NCBI GenBank assembly: GCA_964612965.1
Contig: CAZTGB010000003.1
Coordinates: forward strand, 1-64,000
Direction of reading: 5' to 3'
Length of the DNA stretch: 64,000 nucleotides
DNA from: CAZTGB01 sp964612965
GTDB taxonomy: Bacteria > Patescibacteriota > Microgenomatia > UBA8517
The position numbers and the translations under genes were made by a program. This document shows positions 57,363 to 64,000 of the stretch, piece by piece; the stretch's first letter is position 1, and every line of letters starts with the position of its first letter. Under the pieces are notes generated by a model, which had not been told where the DNA came from, did not search any database, and was given only the letters and a program-made list of their open reading frames with translations.

Positions 57363-58623
57363 GCAAAGCTTGGCAGTGCCTACTAAAATAATCTGGATTC
57401 TGATATTGGGGATTTTACTTCGCTTGGGGCTCGCGTTTTCTACTTACCACTCCGATACTCAACCTTTTTATTTTGCTGGGGAAGTTATTGCTAAGGGCAA
57501 TGTATCAAATTTTTATGATTACCTTGGTAATCTGCCTTCTAACGACCCAATCCTAAGAATTTATCCTACTTATTTATTTAATTATCCCCCTTTGGTTTAC
57601 TTTTTCTTGGGCCCTATCAGCTACCTTATTTCTCTTCCTTTTAGCAGGGAGTTAATGCATGGGTTTATTTTTGATTTACCAAATCAATTGGGGAATATAC
57701 AACTTAATTTTCTTCTTTTAACACTCAAGATTCCTTATCTAGTTTTTGATTTGGGAGTTGCATTGCTACTTTTTAAGTTTTTTAAGGAACCAAAAAACAA
57801 ATTTTTAGCTTTTACACTTTGGATGTTTAACCCAATTAATCTCTATGCAACTTATATGATGGGGCAATTTGATGTGATTCCAACATTTCTGACCGTTTTT
57901 GCACTTTACTTAGCTGTTAAGAGAGAGAAATTTTTCTTAGCTGCGGTACTACTAGGGCTTGGAGCGTCATTTAAGGTATTCCCATTTTTGTTCTTGATCC
58001 CTCTGGCTCTAATTAAAAATAAATGGATCGATAGAATAAAAATTGTAGGACTTGGTGTGTTAACTTATGTTGCCACAATCCTGCCTTTTATTAATTCTTC
58101 AGGATTTCGTGCAACAGCTCTTGTTGCGGGGCAGACCACAAAGAGCATGTATGCGACTCTTCCCATATCAGGTGGAGAATCTATTATTCTATTTCCTTTC
58201 CTAATTTTATTTTTCTATTTAGTTTTCCTTTTCAAAAAGGAGGACTTAAAAAGTATTTGGAGCAGATTCTTTATTGTTATTCTTTTATTCTTTGTTTTTA
58301 CACACTACCACCCACAATGGCTACTTTGGGCAACTCCTTTTCTTGTAATCGATTTGGTTAAATCGGGACTCAAACATTGGCCATTGGTACTAATCATCTT
58401 TTTAAGCTGGCTGGGACAGGTTAGTTTGTTTGATCCGGGATTGTCTGTTTGGCTATTCTCGCCAATATCACCTGACCTATATGGCCAAGTTGGCATTTGG
58501 GAGAGCTTGGGAATTAATGTGAATCTTAATATGACTAGAAGCTATCTGCAGACAATATTTGTTTCTGTGGCTGCATACTACATATATCGTTATTTCCCCA
58601 AAAAAGAAGCAGATAAATCATGA
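57352..58623 (+). CDS. GT-C membrane glycosyltransferase (GT87/PIG-M-like)
   Basis: A 423-residue polytopic protein. N-terminal helix with an outside loop TYHSDTQPFYFAGEVIAKGN (Asp as potential catalytic residue), FNYPPLVYFFLGP, FMFNPINLYATYMMGQFDVIPTFLT-like segment (WMFNPINL, then GQFDVIPTFL), GLGASFKVFPFLFL and HYHPQWLLWATPF. This order is that of GT87 mannosyltransferases. It is coupled by overlap to the genes on both sides. Element copy 7 supplies residues 4-7 (KQSL). A paralog lies at 60269. Confidence 0.85.
   Translation: MKNKQSLAVPTKIIWILILGILLRLGLAFSTYHSDTQPFYFAGEVIAKGNVSNFYDYLGNLPSNDPILRIYPTYLFNYPPLVYFFLGPISYLISLPFSRELMHGFIFDLPNQLGNIQLNFLLLTLKIPYLVFDLGVALLLFKFFKEPKNKFLAFTLWMFNPINLYATYMMGQFDVIPTFLTVFALYLAVKREKFFLAAVLLGLGASFKVFPFLFLIPLALIKNKWIDRIKIVGLGVLTYVATILPFINSSGFRATALVAGQTTKSMYATLPISGGESIILFPFLILFFYLVFLFKKEDLKSIWSRFFIVILLFFVFTHYHPQWLLWATPFLVIDLVKSGLKHWPLVLIIFLSWLGQVSLFDPGLSVWLFSPISPDLYGQVGIWESLGINVNLNMTRSYLQTIFVSVAAYYIYRYFPKKEADKS
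57361..57387 (+). repeat. Double-hairpin element, copy 7 (coding)
   Basis: AAGC-AAA-GCTT (57361-57371), GGC-AGT-GCC (57372-57380), then CTAAAAT. It begins nine bases after the start codon and gives KQSL then AVPTK, ahead of the first membrane helix. Confidence 0.65.
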
Positions 58624-60263
58624 TTATTTCAATTGTCTTAATCATTTTAGGAACCATATTTCAATCTGTTGTCATGTTTAGAACTGGAATGCTGGGGAGA
58701 ATTGGAATTCCATATTTTGGCCCTCTAGCTCGAGATGGGGTATGGCATGAAGCTCTTGTTGGTCAACTCTTAAAAAATATTCCGCCAATAAATCCAGGCT
58801 TTTCAGAGATGAGCTTAACTAATTATCACTATTATTATGACTTACTCGTTTCACTGGTCGTTAGACTTGGAATTCCAGCTAATTTCTTGATTTATGGATT
58901 TTTTCCTCTTATCTTTTCAATTCTTTTGGGGGTGGGAACATACAAACTATCCTTAATTCTTTTTAAGGAAAAGAAAGTGGCCATTCTTTCAGTTTTCTTT
59001 GCTTATTTCGCAAGCAGTTTTGGTTGGATTGTCGATTTAGTTAAAGGAAAAGAAATAGGCGGGGAGTCTGCTTTCTGGGCTAACCAGCCTGTTTCAATGA
59101 ATATCAATCCCCCATTCGCAATTTCTCTTGTGATTATCATCTTTACCATCATTGTCATTCATTCGTTTATCAATAAATCAAATTTTGTTAAAGGATTAAT
59201 TATTGTTTTACTTTCTGGAACATTAATAGGATTTAAAGTATATGCAGGAGCCATTCTTTTAGGAGGCCTTTTTGTTTTAGGATTTAAAAGAGCTTTGTTT
59301 GAGAAAGATTTTAAGATAATTGGCGTTTCTTTTATTTCTTTAATAATTTCACTTTTGATAATCCTCCCTCAGAGTAAATCATCTCTTGGACTTATCGAAT
59401 TTAAACCCCTTTGGCTAGTGGACACCATGATAGATGCGGGAGATCGGGTAGGAATACCAAATTTTACTGCGAGACGTTTTGCCTATCAGGCAGAAAATAA
59501 ATACCTGCACTTATTTGCCGTTGAGTTAATTGGCCTATTTATCTTTTTAATTGGCAATTTAGGAACAAGAATAATTGGTGTTTTTGGGATAGAGAAAAAA
59601 CAAATAAAAAACGATTTATTTATTTTAATATTTGCGATGATGCTTGCCTCATTAATACCACCCCTAATATTTATTCAGAAGGGGAATGCATGGAATATAG
59701 TTCAATTCTTTTATTATTTCCTATATTTCTCAGGAATATTTGCAGCATACAGTTTAAGGAGGGCATCAGTTGCATTAACAATCATCGTTCTTCTAATAAC
59801 CCCTATTAGTAGCATCGCAACTTTCAGAAGTTGGCTGTATCCAAACCCGCCTGCGTATTTGTCAAAAACTGAATATGAGGGACTGAAATATCTTTCAACA
59901 CAAAGCGACGGTGTGGTTCTAAAGTATCCATTCAATAGCGACTTAAGAGGGAAATTCAAGGATCCTTTTCCCTTAGCTGTATATGCAGATAACGCATATG
60001 TTTCAGCACACTCGGGGAAAAGCGTTTTTATAGAGGATGTAGAGCAGCAAATAGTACTTAATACCGATTATAAAGGAAGAGTAATTGATGCCAATAGATT
60101 CTTTAGTGAAAAAGATCTGTCGTGGTCAGAAAAATTTTTGAAGGACAACAATATAACTTATGTTTATCTCCCAAAAATATATCAGCTTCCGATGGCAGAA
60201 GCAGAATACCCAATGAAAAAGATTTTTGAGAATGATGATGCTAATATTTATAAAGTAGAATAA
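58620..60263 (+). CDS. Large polytopic membrane protein, GT-C-like
   Basis: A 547-residue protein with about twelve hydrophobic segments. First outside loop FGPLARDGVWHEALVGQLL, then TNYHYYYDLLVSLVVRLG; a loop KGKEIGGESAFWANQPVSMNINPPFAIS; a C-terminal soluble part (LSKTEYEGLKYLSTQSDGVV, FSEKDLSWSEKFLKDNNITYVYLPK). The same motifs recur in the minus-strand protein at 61991. Tyr-His pairs and the acidic loop suggest a lumenal transferase, but the substrate is unknown. Overlaps its upstream neighbour by 4 bases. Confidence 0.78.
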   Translation: MIISIVLIILGTIFQSVVMFRTGMLGRIGIPYFGPLARDGVWHEALVGQLLKNIPPINPGFSEMSLTNYHYYYDLLVSLVVRLGIPANFLIYGFFPLIFSILLGVGTYKLSLILFKEKKVAILSVFFAYFASSFGWIVDLVKGKEIGGESAFWANQPVSMNINPPFAISLVIIIFTIIVIHSFINKSNFVKGLIIVLLSGTLIGFKVYAGAILLGGLFVLGFKRALFEKDFKIIGVSFISLIISLLIILPQSKSSLGLIEFKPLWLVDTMIDAGDRVGIPNFTARRFAYQAENKYLHLFAVELIGLFIFLIGNLGTRIIGVFGIEKKQIKNDLFILIFAMMLASLIPPLIFIQKGNAWNIVQFFYYFLYFSGIFAAYSLRRASVALTIIVLLITPISSIATFRSWLYPNPPAYLSKTEYEGLKYLSTQSDGVVLKYPFNSDLRGKFKDPFPLAVYADNAYVSAHSGKSVFIEDVEQQIVLNTDYKGRVIDANRFFSEKDLSWSEKFLKDNNITYVYLPKIYQLPMAEAEYPMKKIFENDDANIYKVE

Positions 60264-60268
60264 TCAAC

Positions 60269-61441
60269 ATGAAGAAACTTCTTATTTGGGCAATCGTTTT
60301 GAGACTTCTTGTTGCGGGACTGCTTTTCCATCCGGATATTAAAACTTATAATTTCCAATCCTCTTTTCTTAAAAAAGGAGTATTTAACATCTATTCCTAC
60401 TTAATAGAGAATAAAAAGACACTTCCATTTAAAGAGGAATTTGCTTATTTTCCACTAACATACTTGGTAATTGGAGGATATCAGTGGGTAGCCTCTCCAA
60501 TACTGGGATCTGGTTTTGATTCTTGGCTTGCCAATGCCAGTTCTAGTTCGGTTGTAAAGGATCCTAATATTTTTAAATATTTGATTGTGCTCAAGTTCCC
60601 GTATTTGATCGCAGATATAGGAATTGCGTTCTTATTGAAGAAATATTTTGACGATAAAGAAAAGGGCAAAAAAGCCTTTACTTTGTGGTTATTTAATCCT
60701 TTTACAATACTTCTAATTTATGTATTCTCCAATGTGGAAGTGTTTGCAGTTATTTTGACTTTGATTGCCACATTGCTTGTCAAAAAGGAAAAGTTGTTGC
60801 AAGCATCAGTCATGCTGGGACTTGCTGCAGGATTTAAGCTATATCCGGTTTTATTTATTCCTTTCCTGTTTTTGAAGGCAAAAGGCATGCAAGAAAAGAT
60901 ATCTGTTATCTTGGCACCGATATTTATTTTGGGACTCATGACGGCTCCATTCTGGTCTCAAGCCTTTGTTCAGTCAGCTCTTATATCAGGATGGACTACA
61001 AGGGTTGCCAACCCAGTGTTTACTATCTTGGCGGCTGTACTGTTCTTTTATGCTTGGATAATTGAGAAGAAAATCAAACTATTTGATTATTGGTTTATAC
61101 TGCTTCTTCTAATTTTTTCTTTCACCCATTTCCATGTTTCATGGCTCCTTTGGGTTGCACCGTTTATTGTTGTTTTGGTTTGCAAAAAACCAGCGCTTTC
61201 AGTATTCTTTTTTGTTTTGGCAGTAATCACCTTTATAATCCCCATGCTTTATGATGATAAATCAATGACAATCTCCCTTTTTAGGATTTATTCCACCTGG
61301 TTTGATTTACTGCCAACTCCTTTTGTAGTTTTGCAAAGGTTTTATGATCCAGTTAAGCTTCAAACTATTGCTCAATCTACACTGGCTGGGGGAAGCTTGG
61401 TGCTTGCCTATAAGTTGCTTGGAAAGGATGGAGAAGTATGA
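60269..61441 (+). CDS. GT-C membrane glycosyltransferase (GT87/PIG-M-like), paralog
   Basis: A 390-residue polytopic paralog of 57352: FHPDIKTYNFQSSFLKKGVFNIYSYL in the first loop (Asp retained), EEFAYFPLTYLVIGG, LWLFNPFTILLIYVFSNVEVFAVIL, GLAAGFKLYPVLFIPF and HFHVSWLLWVAPF. The Gln-Phe-Asp motif of the paralog is Asn-Val-Glu here. Coupled to the next gene by a 4-base overlap. Sugar and acceptor unknown. Confidence 0.82.
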   Translation: MKKLLIWAIVLRLLVAGLLFHPDIKTYNFQSSFLKKGVFNIYSYLIENKKTLPFKEEFAYFPLTYLVIGGYQWVASPILGSGFDSWLANASSSSVVKDPNIFKYLIVLKFPYLIADIGIAFLLKKYFDDKEKGKKAFTLWLFNPFTILLIYVFSNVEVFAVILTLIATLLVKKEKLLQASVMLGLAAGFKLYPVLFIPFLFLKAKGMQEKISVILAPIFILGLMTAPFWSQAFVQSALISGWTTRVANPVFTILAAVLFFYAWIIEKKIKLFDYWFILLLLIFSFTHFHVSWLLWVAPFIVVLVCKKPALSVFFFVLAVITFIIPMLYDDKSMTISLFRIYSTWFDLLPTPFVVLQRFYDPVKLQTIAQSTLAGGSLVLAYKLLGKDGEV

Positions 61442-62037
61442 AAAAGATGATTTGGCTTACAACAGCGTTTGTTTTATTTATGGTTTTTGTCGCACCTGCT
61501 ATTTTAGGATTGGCCTTAGATATAATTCCTGCGGCTGATCAGCCAGGATATAATTCCGACAAAAGACTGGCTATATATGGGAAGCGAGGGGTAACACAGA
61601 AATTTGTTTCGAAGGAAAAGAATTTAACAGCAATCGGAACCTCTATAAGGAATCCTAATTTAAAGAATAAGAAAGAAGTAATACTTAATTTATATGACGC
61701 AAATGGAGTGTTAATTAGAACATCGGTTTTAAATGGCCAAAACTTAGAGGATGGCGGATTTGTGAAATTTGTTTTTGGGGCGATCCCAAATTCAATGGAG
61801 CAAAAATATTCTTTTACTCTTTTGTCTCCGACTGCCAGTTCTGAGGAAACCATAGAGGTTTTTTATAACGATTTACCCACAGATGACATCTTAGAATTTA
61901 CATATGATGAAAAGGTGTATGAAGGGGGGATTCCTCTTGTTACTTATCACAGGCCAGATAGCAAATTTAGTGTGGTAAATGAAATCTACTCTAATTTATT
62001 TTCCAGACTTCTACAGCTTGATTCTCAAAAACTTTAG
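61438..62037 (+). CDS. Exported beta-sandwich protein, unknown
   Basis: A 199-residue protein. An N-terminal hydrophobic segment (residues 5-26) is a signal peptide or anchor. The rest is beta-rich: GVTQKFVSKEKNLTAIGTSIRN, VILNLYDANGVLIRTSVL, FVKFVFGAIPNSMEQKYSFTL and TIEVFYNDLPTDDI resemble a carbohydrate-binding-like or jelly-roll sandwich. The C-terminus has a helix (VVNEIYSNLFSRLLQL). It may be an accessory to the membrane transferases. Its last 47 bases overlap the convergent gene. Confidence 0.68.
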   Translation: MKKMIWLTTAFVLFMVFVAPAILGLALDIIPAADQPGYNSDKRLAIYGKRGVTQKFVSKEKNLTAIGTSIRNPNLKNKKEVILNLYDANGVLIRTSVLNGQNLEDGGFVKFVFGAIPNSMEQKYSFTLLSPTASSEETIEVFYNDLPTDDILEFTYDEKVYEGGIPLVTYHRPDSKFSVVNEIYSNLFSRLLQLDSQKL

Positions 62038-63838
62038 TTAGTCCTAGACTTTCAGGGTTTGTTATTGGCCTTTCAGCTTTTGGGAAGTAAAGAACATCGG
62101 CGTTTGTTTGTGAAAGTGCGGATTTAACTTTTTCTAAATCTTCGCTTTCAAAAATAGTTTTTTTAATTTCATATCTTGGCCTATAATCATATCCCATGAT
62201 ATCTACTTGTTCGTAGTCATCCATATATGCCCTTCTTGAAGTAAATGCCGATACGTATGAAGTGTCGAACCAGTCCCAGATGTTTGGAGTAGTGTCTCCC
62301 AAACTTAAATATTGGTTATAGGGCGGGGTTAGGATGACATCATCTTCTGCTGAGTTTTGTTTTACATATTCCAAAGCTTGAAGTTCTTGAGATGAAATCT
62401 TTGCGAATGCCGTTCGAGAATAGAATTCATAAAGAAGTCCAACTTGTGTAGGGATCATTAATATAATTATTAAAGGGATTAAAAACTTCAATCTTTTTGT
62501 TATGGTTGCTGTTGTTATTCCAGCTAGTATTCCAAAAAGCAGAACAAAATATTGCAGAAATTGACTGGTATTGCTTGCTACTCCCTTTTGAAGAAAAAGA
62601 AGGGGTAGGATTAGGGAGAGAGCAATTATTGAGACCATGACCAGACTAAAGTAATTTTTTAATGAATCTTTGGTTTGTTTTAGTAAGTCCCAAAGTCCGA
62701 CAAACCGCATTCCCAAGTTTCCAAAGAAAAATATTAATAGTCCTAATCCTTCCAAGAATATTACCCTTTTCCAATTGTGTTCATAGATATAGGTTTGACG
62801 TCTTAATTCCCAATCTATGAGGTTTAGGCGAGAAGGTTCAACAATCATTGTTCGTATATACCACCAGGGTTCAAAGATAAGAAAAGAGGTGGAACCGGAG
62901 GTATTAGGTAAATACAAAATTGCGGCTAAGATTCCACTTAAAATAGTGAGAAGAAGGAGCTGAAAACTTTTTTCTTTAATCAATTGCCAGACTCCAGCAA
63001 TTCCCAAGGAGATTAAAAGTACGACTCCAGCATATATTTTGAACGCAGAAAGAGTCCCAAAAAGAAGAACGCAGATGGCAAAATTAAATTTATTTTTCTT
63101 TTGCAGAAAAGTAATTAGAAAATATAAGGCAGTTAAAACTAGGAAATTTGAAATGATTTGCGGAGGATTTCCACTTGAGCTTTGAGGTTGGGTAGCCCAG
63201 AAGATACTTTCTCCACCAATTGATTTGTTTTTAATATAAGTAAGGATGAATCCGAAACTTCCTGCAAAATATGTAAAAATAGTTGCCCAGATGGAAGCGG
63301 AGAAACTATTGGTAATTTTCTTTGTTAAAAAATAAACTGATGCACCTAAGAAAAGAGAATAGAAAAATGAAAATATTCTAAAGTATAGGTCGAGATTAGT
63401 AAGTGGAGTGTATTTACTTACCATGGCTGGAAGAATATCTGAGAAGAAATGATAGTTAACTAGTTTTTCACCAGATAAAACAGGATTTTGAAAAGGATAG
63501 CCTTTCTTCATTTCTTCCATGAGCGCGATGTGCCAGGCGCCATCATGCCCATGAGCACTCCAAAAAACTAAGTCGCCATTTTGAAACATCCCACTTGGTG
63601 CAATTACGGCCAATTGGCCAGCCATACCCAAGGTGAAGACTATTAAAATAATTACTGTTTGAATATTGAATTTGATTTTTATCTTTCTTACCTCATACAT
63701 CAAAGGCTTAAAGGTAATAGCTAAAAGAATTAAAGTTGCTGGAATAATTAGAAAAGGAATATTTAGGACTAAGAAAAGATAGGAGAGAAGTGTAAGCAGG
63801 GCAAATCCTACAACTGACCCCATTAGTATTTTTTCCAT
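61991..63838 (-). CDS. Large polytopic membrane protein, GT-C-like, paralog
   Basis: A 615-residue protein with about fourteen hydrophobic segments, paralogous to the plus-strand protein at 58620: VFWSAHGHDGAWHIALMEEM, NYHFFSDILPAMVSKY, NKSIGGESIFWATQPQSSSGNPPQIISNF, SAFKIYAGVVLL, and a C-terminal soluble part (YVKQNSAEDDVILTPPYNQYL, SEDLEKVKSALSQTNADVLYFPK). It has three extra N-terminal helices compared with its paralog. Divergent from the truncated gene at 63864. Confidence 0.8.
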   Translation of the reverse strand: MEKILMGSVVGFALLTLLSYLFLVLNIPFLIIPATLILLAITFKPLMYEVRKIKIKFNIQTVIILIVFTLGMAGQLAVIAPSGMFQNGDLVFWSAHGHDGAWHIALMEEMKKGYPFQNPVLSGEKLVNYHFFSDILPAMVSKYTPLTNLDLYFRIFSFFYSLFLGASVYFLTKKITNSFSASIWATIFTYFAGSFGFILTYIKNKSIGGESIFWATQPQSSSGNPPQIISNFLVLTALYFLITFLQKKNKFNFAICVLLFGTLSAFKIYAGVVLLISLGIAGVWQLIKEKSFQLLLLTILSGILAAILYLPNTSGSTSFLIFEPWWYIRTMIVEPSRLNLIDWELRRQTYIYEHNWKRVIFLEGLGLLIFFFGNLGMRFVGLWDLLKQTKDSLKNYFSLVMVSIIALSLILPLLFLQKGVASNTSQFLQYFVLLFGILAGITTATITKRLKFLIPLIIILMIPTQVGLLYEFYSRTAFAKISSQELQALEYVKQNSAEDDVILTPPYNQYLSLGDTTPNIWDWFDTSYVSAFTSRRAYMDDYEQVDIMGYDYRPRYEIKKTIFESEDLEKVKSALSQTNADVLYFPKAERPITNPESLGLTKVFENQAVEVWKIN

Positions 63839-63851
63839 AGTTATATTGTAT

Positions 63852-63857
63852 TACAAT
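63852..63857 (+). promoter_or_regulatory. -10 box for the gene at the right edge
   Basis: TACAAT ends 6 bases before the ATG at 63864, a leaderless arrangement. The divergent gene on the minus strand starts at 63838, 25 bases away. Confidence 0.45.
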
Positions 63858-63863
63858 GGAGGT

Positions 63864-64000
63864 ATGGCAAGGAAATCAATTCTTCTTTTTTTAGCAATTC
63901 TTGTTCTAGGGTTTGCCATTCGAGTGTATAGAGTTACTCAAATGCCTATGTACGGCGATGAGTTAACAATGGTATATGACACTTACTCCATTCTTAAAAC
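63864..64000 (+). CDS. GT-C membrane glycosyltransferase, N-terminal fragment
   Basis: The gene runs off the window. The first 45 residues show a basic start (MARKS), one membrane helix (LLFLAILVLGFAIRV) and the acidic first loop MPMYGDELTMVYDTYSIL, with the Gly-Asp-Glu of GT39/GT83-type transferases (compare FADEAIYIRW at 43366). Partial at the 3' end. Confidence 0.7.
   Translation, partial: MARKSILLFLAILVLGFAIRVYRVTQMPMYGDELTMVYDTYSILK

Noticed and set aside
9974..57387. Double-hairpin element as a DNA uptake sequence
   Set aside because: Seven copies in 64 kb with a variable second half and a single orientation do not look like a short fixed uptake word; without a whole-genome count it cannot be claimed.
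1..64000. Alternative genetic code (UGA as Gly or Trp)
   Set aside because: Many intact genes end at TGA (ftsX, rmlA, rmlC, FKBP), and prfB is present.
1..64000. CRISPR arrays, transposases, integrases, prophage genes
   Set aside because: I searched for regular spaced repeats and for typical proteins and found none.

Overview
The window is a scaffold fragment (two runs of N, at 35920-35940 and 41000-41079) of an AT-rich, gene-dense bacterial genome. Short genes, many ATGA start/stop overlaps, small unassigned membrane proteins, a DUF5674-type gene and a very large set of membrane glycosyltransferases next to plain housekeeping genes suggest a Candidate Phyla Radiation (Patescibacteria) member, probably Microgenomates-like. 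That placement is inference; no rRNA lies in the window. TGA acts as a normal stop codon here.

1-16 kb holds core genes: undecaprenol kinase, L,D-transpeptidase and PAP2 phosphatase (wall precursor and cross-linking), lon behind a CIRCE-like operator, a VapBC pair, tRNA-Gln and tRNA-Glu, greA behind an attenuator-like leader, lysS, a VOC protein, an HD hydrolase, a UDG-like protein, a methyltransferase, serS behind a T-box, Nudix and nucleotidyltransferase genes, a spermidine-synthase-like gene and secA. Three of these genes are split by frameshifts or a small deletion, and one further gene junction is suspicious.

16-27.7 kb holds envelope and translation genes: FKBP isomerase, VTT protein, tgt, a LytR_C protein, prfB, ftsE-ftsX and, directly coupled to ftsX, a coiled-coil hydrolase whose M23/LytM domain is in circularly permuted order. 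VanZ-like, CAP-domain and Thr/Pro-rich surface proteins follow, then a YkuK-type protein. This is the cell-division and wall-remodelling block.

27.7-31.8 kb holds rmlA-rmlB-rmlC-rmlD, coupled by overlaps, making a dTDP-deoxysugar, followed by trmD on the other strand.

31.8-64 kb is an envelope-glycan island: about nine GT2 modules, a GT4, a GtrA fusion, a flippase, and more than ten polytopic GT-C or YfhO-like proteins, several fused to each other or duplicated in tandem. Polyprenyl-phosphate sugar synthases (GT2) probably feed lumenal GT-C transferases, with the flippase exporting lipid-linked glycans.

Two signals run through the window. Many genes that begin a transcript have a -10 hexamer ending 6-15 bases before the start codon, with no Shine-Dalgarno, which suggests leaderless mRNAs. 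A dispersed double-hairpin element (AAGC-three bases-GCTT followed by a variable stem-loop) occurs at least seven times, five of them translated in one frame as Lys-Gln-Ser-Leu.
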